In this document: in pieces, positions 55,928 to 64,000 of the stretch | Numbering within the stretch: the first letter of the stretch is position 1 | Layout of the letters: each line of letters starts with the position of its first letter | Assembly: GCF_963855985.1 (NCBI RefSeq) | Contig: NC_087090.1 | Coordinates: forward strand, 13,452,501-13,516,500 | Length of the DNA stretch: 64,000 nt | From: Ostrinia nubilalis | Taxonomy: Eukaryota; Arthropoda; Insecta; Lepidoptera; Crambidae | Direction: 5' to 3' | The notes under the pieces: model-generated | Seen by the model: only the letters and a program-made list of their open reading frames with translations | What the model was told of the DNA's origin: nothing | Databases searched by the model: none | Translations under genes and position numbers: made by a program

Positions 55928-57590
55928 GGGCCATTCTTATTCTTACGCATTTTTGTGTGAGATGTAAGAATAGCATATGTTTTTAAAGAAAATCAGTGCA
56001 CTGTATATTAATTTACTTAGTAAAATACCTCTATTAACTAGGCCCAATATCATTTTTATCATAAAACTATTAGAAGAATATTTAAAAAAAGTTACAAGTC
56101 CAAAATGTCACGGACCGTGTAGTGTGAGATTCCCGGATTTGGACATACAATATTTTTTTCTGAAGAGATGTTATGTTATTTTGATAAATATTACAGTAAT
56201 TATGCAAGATTAATACATGTTATGTAAGACTGTTAAAAATTAATATCAATAATAATTACCATTTTTGATTTTGAACACCAAACATTGTGTGAGCAGTTTT
56301 TGTGTCACAACCACGTGCGCCACTTTAAATATGCGTAACTCGGTAAAAAACTATCTTTGATATTGACATCCCTTGCTAAGTTTTTTTAGAACAGTAACAT
56401 TGTCATCTTATTAGATTTGCAAATGGCTGAACGTAGTGAGTGAGCCGCAAAAAATTATTTCCTATTTATTTAAAAAAAGGGACAACCATAACACGTCCAT
56501 CCCGTGTACGGTTTTTAAAGGTAGGTATCAATGTCACGCTATTGTATAAAACATAATTATGTACCTCATGCAGTATAGTTTCAGATAATTGCACAAGATC
56601 TGCTAATTCACAGATAGTTTTTTGGATATATCGGACACGTTCCAAATTGTCACGGCCATGGTATTAAAAATGTGTCACTACCGCAAACTATTTAAGTACA
56701 TGGTCGTGACATTACAACGCGTGGTTGTGACTTTCTATTTGTATTATTTTAATAGTTTTTGTTGTTCTGCTAAATTATTTTGTGTATTGTGCAATTTTTA
56801 GGAGTAGCCTTTTAGTAAGTGTACTTATTTTTCGCTAGTATGATTTTCTAGATGCCACGAAGGAAAAATTATTGCACTTTCTCATGTCTGCAGTAATATC
56901 AAATTTTACTGAGATAGCTCCCGGTAAAGGCCCTGCAGAGTTGGTCGGAGTTGTTTTAAAAGGAATTGCTATTAACCATATTTTTAGTGGTACGTTGACT
57001 ATGAAACATGTTTAAGTTGTCAAAACCAACTGTTATGTGAATCCTACAGAAATCTCATATGATACTCAATTAGGTACCTACTGTGTTTAAGATTTACTAA
57101 TTTGTTAAGCATATTATCATATCGAAACCATGTAGGTAGCATATCGGAAGCATGATCAGATAGTGCCAATAATAAAAAGTCTATTTTTTTATTATCTAGT
57201 AGATATATTAACTACCTGACGGTATTTTTGATCTCAATTTTAATTAAATTTTTGGATGTTCAGAAAAAAGTACATATTACCAAATAACACCTTTGTTGAT
57301 GAAACGAATTTAGTGTATTTTATTGTTAATCAATTTAAACTATAATGATATAAATTTAACAACATAAATATTATTATTTACAGTAAAAATGTAAAACTGT
57401 CACATCCGTGTCATGTAGTGTCACAGCCGTGTTTACGTAGGCTATTTTGTTTCCTTTCCGAGGGCTTTAAGGTTGTCCATATACATCAAAAGTATGCTTT
57501 TGGTTTATACTTTCGATACACATCGCAAAAAGTTTAAAAAAAGAATCTTTAATTTAAAAAAAAAAAATGGCACAAATTTAAGAATGGCCC
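55928..57590. mobile_element. 1.66-kb DNA element with GGGCC ends and 4-bp duplication
   Basis: The ends GGGCCATTCTTA and TAAGAATGGCCC are 12-bp perfect inverted repeats. They are flanked by AGAT at 55,924-55,927 and 57,591-57,594. A 4-bp target duplication excludes piggyBac, hAT and Tc1/mariner and leaves rarer superfamilies (for example Sola or Chapaev-like). Motifs of the form GTCAC(A/G)(G/T)CCGTG recur at 56,106, 56,302, 56,649, 56,672 and 57,398-57,432. The 55,977-56,213 open frame has no recognised domain. I see no transposase. Confidence 0.65.
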
Positions 57591-57594
57591 AGAT

Positions 57595-57794
57595 ACCTAC
57601 TCCTATTGTATGAAGGCGTATTTTTGTCATACGGATTGAAAGAATTACTTCCTGTTCCATGAGAGCGCAAATGTCTATGTGTGCGATACCGCCATTTTAC
57701 ACGATGCAGATGAAATCAATAAAATCTGTCTGTTGTGTGAACTTGTGTTGTGGTGTGAGAATGAAGACCAATACCCGATTGTAGTTCTTGAATC
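57595..57794. other. non-coding stretch, nothing recognised
   Basis: No gene. Confidence 0.5.
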
Positions 57795-58012
57795 AAGCGC
57801 CATCTACTAAAAGCCAACTGAACTTCGTAGCGTGGCGGGCACAACGTTTTAACGCCATCTAGCGAACGAAGCTGACAAATCGTGACTGAATTTCAGGAAA
57901 GGAGCCGGAGGGTTCGAAAAATTTCACAACCTGCTTTTCCGACTGCCAGCATGGGTGCGTCGCAACTTCATGATTTGTAACTTTCTTTGAAATTCGCCAC
58001 TAGATGGCTAGG
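57795..58012. promoter_or_regulatory. second cluster of CTCF-like motifs
   Basis: AGCGCCATCTACT at 57,796, AACGCCATCTAGCG at 57,851-57,864 and CGCCACTAGATGGC at 57,995-58,008. The last matches CCASYAGRKGGC fully. The motif sits in a GC-richer block with no repeat ends visible. Function inferred. Confidence 0.35.
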
Positions 58013-59182
58013 AGGCGAGGAAAATGCCATAAGAAAATGTGGCGCATTTTCAGGTGGCTCTACCAAATGTTTGCAAACATGAAAATAAGGTTTGTTTATT
58101 ATGTACCTACTACAATTATATTTTTATCATTTTCCACGTAAGATTTCAGCAAGCGGAAAAACTTTTTAGTATGTAAAAGGTAAGTAATTTTTTTTGGATT
58201 TTATTTTAATTCATTGAATTTATTTTGGTAATTAAATTCTGTTTTTTTACTTCGGTTGTGCTTTCGATAGAGCTTTTATTTAATTTTACATGTTTTAAAA
58301 TATAGTTCTAAAAATTATAAATAACTCAAATTGAGGAAACTCTTTTCTTGAAGCATCTGAATACAACGTATCTTTCAGTCTCTTTCCCAAAAATTACGAG
58401 TTGTACATGTTTAAGAAGTCCTTGACAAAATTACCGTTTCCGAGCAATACGTATTCCGATACTTTTGCCCGCAATTGTTCATGTAAACAATAACCACCGG
58501 CGCGTAGATTATTTGCGACAAAATATATTTCCAACTACATTGTTCGGAGTCATAATGGAATATAGTCGAATTGTTTTTTACTCCGCGCAATAGCCGAGCC
58601 AATAATGTTTTGTTTGCTATATCCACTTTTGTGCCGGCATAATGGGTGTATTCATTCAAAACGGCGACTGAAAACTGTCTCTTTTATCAGACGTACAATG
58701 GGCGGGAATCAAAGAAATTACGAATTCCACCGACCGCTGCTTTTACGCTAAAATAAAGACGATTCTTGTTCTATTGTTTGATGCTGTCGGATGTGTATTG
58801 TGAGGGTTTTGGAATAGGTAATTTTGTACATTGTCATTTGTCAAAAAGTGGATCTGGGAACTAAATTATGTATTGTTATTAGGTGTTATAATAGCGGTGT
58901 TATAATTTCTGCGAATGATAATTTTAGCTGTTAAATTAAAATACGAGTCGATACATTTGAAAAGTACAAAACTAAGTTTAACTGGGAATACTGTGATACA
59001 TGAAGGTGATTGGTAAAACGTCTGAATAGCAAGAAATTGGAGGCTGCGAGGGCGGCTGATTCCTGCGGGCTTCCTTTCATTCCATTGACATTCACGAACA
59101 CCGCACGCTGGGAACAGGGTTGCTACTTTAATCGAGCAAATACTAAAAAAAAGTAATTATTAATCAATTAAAAGATATCCGT
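58013..59182. other. non-coding stretch, nothing recognised
   Basis: No gene. The 58,411-58,659 minus-strand frame has no recognised domain. Confidence 0.45.
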
Positions 59183-59778
59183 TGTAAGAGTGCCGGAGAT
59201 TTCTGCAAACATCTCTACGTAAGCGCACATACAGAACTATGATTCGCTACACACTCGTAGTACACTCGTAGACACAGAATGAACACTCGTAGAAACGTAA
59301 AACTACAGGAATGCACATTCGTAGAAACGTAGAATTACAGGAATGCACATTCGTAGAAACAAAGAACTACGATAATGTGCACTCGTAGAAACAAAGAACT
59401 AAATTATCACAGTGCATTCATTAGAGCACTCGTAGAACATAAAACTACGAGAATGTACAATCGTAGACACCATAACTGCCATAACTACGAAAATGTGCAC
59501 TCGTAGAAAGATAGAACTACGACAACGCACATTCGTAGCAACATTAAACTACGAGAATACGCACTCGTAGAAATGTAGAACTAAGCTACAACAAATACGA
59601 CAATGCGCACTCGTAGAAACATAAAACTACGAGCATGAGCACTGGTAGAAACTGTAGTGTATGTAGGTAGTTTAAGATAACTAGTTGTCAGTTAAAAAGT
59701 GTAAGACCCGAAATGTAACGCCAGTCTAAAATAAACCGTGCACACAATAGACGTGTTTCCTTTCTCTCGTATACTTCA
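59183..59778 (+). repeat. 5' LTR of the Ty3/gypsy element (left limit uncertain)
   Basis: The right end is firm. TTCCTTTCTCTCGTATACTTCA ends in CA at 59,777-59,778, one base before the primer-binding site. ATAAA at 59,731 can serve as the poly(A) signal. The left end could be TGTAAGAGTG at 59,183 or TGTAGTG at 59,653. Without the 3' LTR, which lies beyond the window, this cannot be decided. Confidence 0.5.
59255..59655 (+). repeat. TCGTAGAAAC / AACTACGA tandem array
   Basis: About ten degenerate units of roughly 35-45 bp. Each has GCAC(T/A)CGTAGAAAC, then AACTACGA and AATG. TCGTAG and CTACGA are inverse, so each unit can form a small hairpin or bind a dimeric factor. It lies directly upstream of, or inside, the gypsy LTR. 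Confidence 0.8.
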
Positions 59779-59779
59779 G

Positions 59780-59791
59780 TGGCGAACGAGG
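59780..59791 (+). other. primer-binding site of the gypsy element
   Basis: TGGCGAACGAGG begins with TGG, complementary to a tRNA 3' CCA, one base after the LTR end. TGGCGA starts are used by several insect Ty3/gypsy elements with Arg- or Ser-type tRNAs. The exact tRNA was not determined. Confidence 0.55.
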
Positions 59792-59846
59792 ATTTTAAAT
59801 ATTAATAATTATTATCGGTGTCGGTGCAAGATTTTGTTCTGTCGGA

Positions 59847-62800
59847 ATGGCGTCAATCGGCAAAATCGGCGAATTTAAAGTCGACGGTGGTAATTGGACT
59901 TTGTACGTGGAGCGGTTAGAGATGTATTTAGAGGTCAACAAGGTCGACAAAACCATGTGGAGGCCAACGTTAATTGCGGTCATGGGGGACGAAACCTATG
60001 AGCTCCTGAGTAATCTAACCAGCCCAGAAAAACCGGCTCAGAAAACATATGAAGAAATAGTGAAATTATTGCGTGAACATTTACAACCGAAACCATCTGT
60101 CATGGCGGAAAGATATCGCTTTAGACAAAGGAGGCAAAAAGATGAAGAATCCGTTGCGCAGTACGTATCAGAACTGAAGAAGTTATCAAGATTTTGCGAT
60201 TTTTCGGCCAGCCTAGAGGACAATTTACGAGATCAGTTCGTATGTGGATTACGCAGTGACATTATTCGACAACGCCTGTTCGCGGAGGACGATTTAAAAT
60301 ACCAAGGAGCGGTAAAATTGGCATCGGCATTAGAAGCGGCGGAGAGAGACGCAGCCGTGGTGGAATTTGGGAATAAGGCGGCAGGGATGTCAACGGCGGC
60401 CGAGGTGCACGCGATGAGGTCATTCTCGCGTGGGCGCGGCGGGAAAGCGGGGTGGCGCGCACCGCCACCGGCAGCGCCGGCGCACGGGGGCCCGTCGGAC
60501 ACGTGGCGCGGAGCGGGGTGGCGCGCGCAACCACCGGGGCCGGCGGCACGCGGAGGCCCGTCGGATGCGGCGTGCGGCGCATGCGGCGGACAAGACCATC
60601 GCCACGAAAATTGCCGTTACAAGGAATTCATCTGCAGTAGATGTCGGCGTCGCGGGCATTTGCGGCGGGTGTGCCCGGAGCGGGGTAGCCAGGGCGACTT
60701 CAAGCGAGGGATGCATCACGTAACGGAATTCACCGAGGACTCTGCCGGTGAGGACGCCGCGGATGAGCGGCTGACGCAAGCAGAAGAGGAATTATTCCAG
60801 CTGAACTTGAACGGATATAAACCGGTGAGCCTGTCTTTACTTATTGATGGACACAATATAGTGATGGAAGTCGATACGGGATCAGCCATATCGTGTATAA
60901 GTGAAATTACATACCATAAATATTTCAAGATTAATCCTATAGAACCATGTAAAACCATACTCAAGTTCTACGATGGCAGTAAGATTAAACCGTTAGGTAC
61001 TATCAAACCGCAAGTTAAATATAATAATGTTTGTAAAAGATTAGAATTATTTGTAATAAAAGGAGGGACGACGTCCCTATTAGGGCGATATTGGCTTAGC
61101 GAATTAAATATCTCCATTCCACCGTTTCATAAATATCAGGTTTCGAATAACAATTGTATTAAAGACAGTAATAATAATAGTTTGTCATCGTTACTCGATA
61201 GGTATAAGGAGTTATTCGAGGAGGGACTGGGTCGGTTCACCGGGTGCAAGGCGACGCTGCGCGTGCGCTCGGGCGCGGCGCCGGTGTTCTGCCGGCCGCG
61301 CGCGCTGCCCTACGCGCTGCGGGCGCGCGTGGACGCCGAGCTGGACCAGATGCTGGCGGCGGGCGTCATCGAGCCCGTGGACCACTCGGACTGGGCGACG
61401 CCTTTAGTACCGGTGAGGAAGGCGGATGGTGGACTCCGAATTTGTGCTGATTACAAAATAACATTAAATCCAGTTTTGTTGGTTGATAGGTTCCCCTTAC
61501 CGCGTATCGAGGACCTCCTGGTTGGTCTCAAAGGGGCGAAAATGTTTTCCAAAATTGACCTCTCCCAAGCCTACAATCAGGTTGAGTTAGATAGCTCGAA
61601 TGAACTCACTGTAATCAACACACACAGGGGGCTATTCAAATACAATAGGCTAGTCTATGGCTTATCTTCAAGCCCGGGAATTTTTCAGCGCATTATGTAT
61701 AACCTTCTAGGAGATATTCCGAACGTAGAAATATTTTTAGATGACGTAATAATTGCGACAGGGGGAGGGGACAGGGAACATTTGGCTACTCTGAGTAAAG
61801 TACTTCAAAGGTTACATAGTCATGGAATGAGGTTAAAAAGAAGTAAATGCTCATTCATGGTAGATGAGGTTAAATACTTGGGATACTTAATTTCAAAAGA
61901 GGGAATAAAAGTAGATCCTGAAAAAGTAGAAGCTATTAAAAAAATCCCTCGTCCCCGAGATGTTTCAGAATTACGATCCTTTTTAGGTTTAGTTAATTTT
62001 TATGCGAAGTTCGTTAAAAATCTTAGCTTTATTCTAGCACCTCTGTACACACTACTAAAAAAAAATGTGCCATGGAGATGGAACAAAGAACAAGAAATAT
62101 CATTTTTACATATTAAGTCAATTTTAAGCAGTGCTGAAGTTTTAACTCATTATGACCCGGAACAGCCTTTATATTTAACATGCGATGCAAGCGCCCGCGG
62201 CATAGGCGGCGTGCTGACGCAGCGGTCTGCGAGCACAGCTGATGGCGGGGCGGGGGGCGCGGGCGCGGGGCGGGAGCGGCCCGTTATCTATGTGTCCCGC
62301 GCGCTCACTGACGCAGAGAAAAATTATTCGCAAATAGATCGCGAGGCGCTTGCGATTGTGTTTTGTTTAGGAAAGTTGCATCAGTATTTATACGGTAGAC
62401 GATTTGTTTTACGAACCGATCACAAACCCTTGGTCAGTATATTCGGCCCTAAAAATGGCATACCGCAAATGGCGGCAAGCCGGTTACAGCGTTGGGCGAT
62501 TAAATTAGCGGCTTATACATACGACATAGAATTTGTTAGCTCTAAAGACAATGGAGCAGATGGCCTGTCTCGGCTCCCCGTTTCATTAAAATTACCCAAT
62601 ACGAGCGATTGCTTGGAATTACCTGAACAAACTTATTTACATTTTGCGCAAAATGAGATGTTACTAGATTATAATGAGTTGAAAAAACAAACGCAGCGCG
62701 ATGCTATGTTAGGTCGGGTACTCAGTTACATAAGAGACGGCTGGCCTAGTAATTCCGAGATTAAAAACTTACAACCATATTTTAATCGCAGAAATGAGAT

Positions 62801-64000
62801 TTATGAGGAATTAGGTTGTATAATGTGGGGTCACAGGGTAGTCATACCTGAAAATTGTAGGAGTAAAGTATTATTACAATTACACGAATCCCACATGGGA
62901 ATAGTAAAAACAAAAGCGACAGCTCGAAGTTACGTCTGGTGGCCGGGGATCGACGAGGCGGTGGAGGCGCTGTGCCGTGCGTGCCCGGCGTGCGCGGCGG
63001 AGGCGGACGCGCCGCCGCGCCACGCGCCCAGCCCCTGGCCCTGGCCCGCCGCTCCGTGGTCGCGGTTGCACGTAGACTTTTTGGGACCTATTTTTAATAA
63101 AACCTACCTAGTAATTATAGATGCTAAAACCAAATGGCTAGAAGTGTTCCAGGTACCGAGCACTGCGGCTACGAGTACTATTCATAAACTTTCGGAGTTA
63201 TTCGCGCGATGGGGACTTCCCAAGCAGTTAGTTTCGGACAATGGGCCCCCTTTTACAAGCAAAGAATTTTCAGAATTTTTGCGAGGTTGTGGTATCGCTC
63301 ATTTTTTTACTGCCCCCTATCACCCGGCTTCGAACGGTGCGGCCGAGAATGCGGTTCGCACGATTAAAAAAGTTATTAAGAAGGCGATAAGACTAAATCT
63401 CGACGTTCACTTATTTTTGAATACTTTCTTATTACACTACCGTAACACGGAACACTGCACCACAGGAGAAAGTCCTGCGGCGCTCATGTTAGGTAGGCGA
63501 CTCCGGACCAAATTAGATATCCTAAGACCTAACGTCGAGAACAGAGTCAGTATAGTGCAGGCGCGTCAGGCAGAGAGTAGGGGACAGCCAGGAGATAATC
63601 GAGAATTGCACGCGGGGGAGGAAGTATGGTATAGGAACTATCAAGGAACGACGCGATGGTTACCAGGGGAGGTATCGCAGAAAATAGGAGGTACCGACTA
63701 TAAGGTACTAGATGGGTTAGGGAGAGAGAACCATAGACATATTGATCAGCTCAAACGTAGGTCAAGGAGTTCACTCATTTGTCCTAACTCACCCCTGTCA
63801 GATAAACAGGATGAGAACAGGCTATCTATCCCCAGTACCACTATGAATGAAGCCGGTCCAGAGGAGACGCGCCCGCCAAGCCAAGAACCAGCGGGAACCA
63901 CCAGCACCACCCAACCGCCCAGCAACGAGCGCGAGCCGAGCGCCGGCGGCGCCGCGTCCGCGCCCAGCCCGCCTGCGCCCGAGCCGCCCCAGTCCCGACC
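59847..64000 (+). CDS. gag-pol: Ty3/gypsy gag-pol polyprotein, Mag/SURL type (partial, 3' end outside window)
   Basis: A single uninterrupted frame of 1,384 codons from ATG at 59,847 to the window edge. Gag occupies about residues 1-235 (AERYRFRQRR and FVCGLR are Mag/SURL hallmarks). Two CX2CX4HX4C zinc knuckles follow (C243-C256 and C263-C276). Protease: DTGS at 343. Reverse transcriptase: about 440-640, with D571 in KIDLSQAYNQ and FLDD at 630-633. RNase H starts near 775 (CDAS, D780; later TDHKPL). Integrase: zinc-binding H1013/H1016 and C1043-C1049, then catalytic D1077, D1131 and E1167 (D-x35-E), with a DNGPPF motif and HPASNGAAE. The C-terminus becomes Pro/Ser-rich. The RH-before-integrase order defines Ty3/gypsy. 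Gag and Pol share one frame with no frameshift site. All catalytic residues are present, so the copy looks potentially active. No envelope gene is seen within the window. Confidence 0.95.
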   Translation, partial: MASIGKIGEFKVDGGNWTLYVERLEMYLEVNKVDKTMWRPTLIAVMGDETYELLSNLTSPEKPAQKTYEEIVKLLREHLQPKPSVMAERYRFRQRRQKDEESVAQYVSELKKLSRFCDFSASLEDNLRDQFVCGLRSDIIRQRLFAEDDLKYQGAVKLASALEAAERDAAVVEFGNKAAGMSTAAEVHAMRSFSRGRGGKAGWRAPPPAAPAHGGPSDTWRGAGWRAQPPGPAARGGPSDAACGACGGQDHRHENCRYKEFICSRCRRRGHLRRVCPERGSQGDFKRGMHHVTEFTEDSAGEDAADERLTQAEEELFQLNLNGYKPVSLSLLIDGHNIVMEVDTGSAISCISEITYHKYFKINPIEPCKTILKFYDGSKIKPLGTIKPQVKYNNVCKRLELFVIKGGTTSLLGRYWLSELNISIPPFHKYQVSNNNCIKDSNNNSLSSLLDRYKELFEEGLGRFTGCKATLRVRSGAAPVFCRPRALPYALRARVDAELDQMLAAGVIEPVDHSDWATPLVPVRKADGGLRICADYKITLNPVLLVDRFPLPRIEDLLVGLKGAKMFSKIDLSQAYNQVELDSSNELTVINTHRGLFKYNRLVYGLSSSPGIFQRIMYNLLGDIPNVEIFLDDVIIATGGGDREHLATLSKVLQRLHSHGMRLKRSKCSFMVDEVKYLGYLISKEGIKVDPEKVEAIKKIPRPRDVSELRSFLGLVNFYAKFVKNLSFILAPLYTLLKKNVPWRWNKEQEISFLHIKSILSSAEVLTHYDPEQPLYLTCDASARGIGGVLTQRSASTADGGAGGAGAGRERPVIYVSRALTDAEKNYSQIDREALAIVFCLGKLHQYLYGRRFVLRTDHKPLVSIFGPKNGIPQMAASRLQRWAIKLAAYTYDIEFVSSKDNGADGLSRLPVSLKLPNTSDCLELPEQTYLHFAQNEMLLDYNELKKQTQRDAMLGRVLSYIRDGWPSNSEIKNLQPYFNRRNEIYEELGCIMWGHRVVIPENCRSKVLLQLHESHMGIVKTKATARSYVWWPGIDEAVEALCRACPACAAEADAPPRHAPSPWPWPAAPWSRLHVDFLGPIFNKTYLVIIDAKTKWLEVFQVPSTAATSTIHKLSELFARWGLPKQLVSDNGPPFTSKEFSEFLRGCGIAHFFTAPYHPASNGAAENAVRTIKKVIKKAIRLNLDVHLFLNTFLLHYRNTEHCTTGESPAALMLGRRLRTKLDILRPNVENRVSIVQARQAESRGQPGDNRELHAGEEVWYRNYQGTTRWLPGEVSQKIGGTDYKVLDGLGRENHRHIDQLKRRSRSSLICPNSPLSDKQDENRLSIPSTTMNEAGPEETRPPSQEPAGTTSTTQPPSNEREPSAGGAASAPSPPAPEPPQSR

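Noticed and set aside
60038..60779. Long overlapping frames on both strands in the gag region
   Set aside because: They are shadows of the GC-rich gag-pol frame, which has clear zinc knuckles.
62880..63071. Arg-rich minus-strand frame
   Set aside because: Antisense to the integrase zinc-binding region of gag-pol.

Overview
The window looks like lepidopteran (moth or butterfly) nuclear DNA. It is AT-rich and almost free of coding sequence. It carries many interspersed families I associate with Lepidoptera from general knowledge: the 'CGGCCAAGTGCG ... ACGGAACCCTAAAAA' repeat, the 'GCGGCCGCCCGCGACTTCG ... CAGACAGACAGA' repeat, RTE-type LINE tails ending in (ATG)n, and many short inverted-repeat DNA elements. 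No bacterial-type gene organisation, rRNA, intact tRNA or CRISPR array was seen. Nearly all short open frames are chance or antisense frames.

Layout. 1-21,600 is a gene desert with scattered repeats: a four-unit repeat at 3.2-4.0 kb, small MITEs at 5.1 and 5.9 kb, a 3 x 212 bp tandem array at 8.3 kb and a fold-back element at 9.9 kb. 21,632-23,326 is a tandem duplication whose second copy is split by a TTAA-flanked piggyBac-type element. 24,130-31,290 is a nested stack: an ATGCC/GGCATA-rich repeat holds a GCAAGCATGC minisatellite, which is itself split by a 5.8-kb element with two 1,254-bp terminal direct repeats that read as identical. 31.3-44.3 kb holds LINE tails, MITEs (one with a TTA duplication, several CAGGGTG-ended) and a GC-rich promoter-like island near 39.5 kb.

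The only host protein gene I can support is at about 44.8-50.0 kb on the + strand: a non-coding first exon, coding exons at 45,061-45,285 and from 45,659, and a small candidate terminal exon at 49,853-49,910 just before a poly(A) signal. I do not recognise the protein. CTCF-like CCACTAGATG(G/T)CG motifs lie directly upstream.

50.5-58 kb is again mobile DNA: a hAT remnant with an 8-bp duplication and part of its transposase, a piggyBac-type element nested in the terminal repeat of another element, and a 1.66-kb element with a 4-bp duplication. From about 59.2 kb to the window end is a Ty3/gypsy retrotransposon of the Mag/SURL type, with one uninterrupted gag-pol frame of at least 1,384 codons that runs off the edge. 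Its genes form one self-contained copying system: Gag particle protein, protease, reverse transcriptase, RNase H and integrase.
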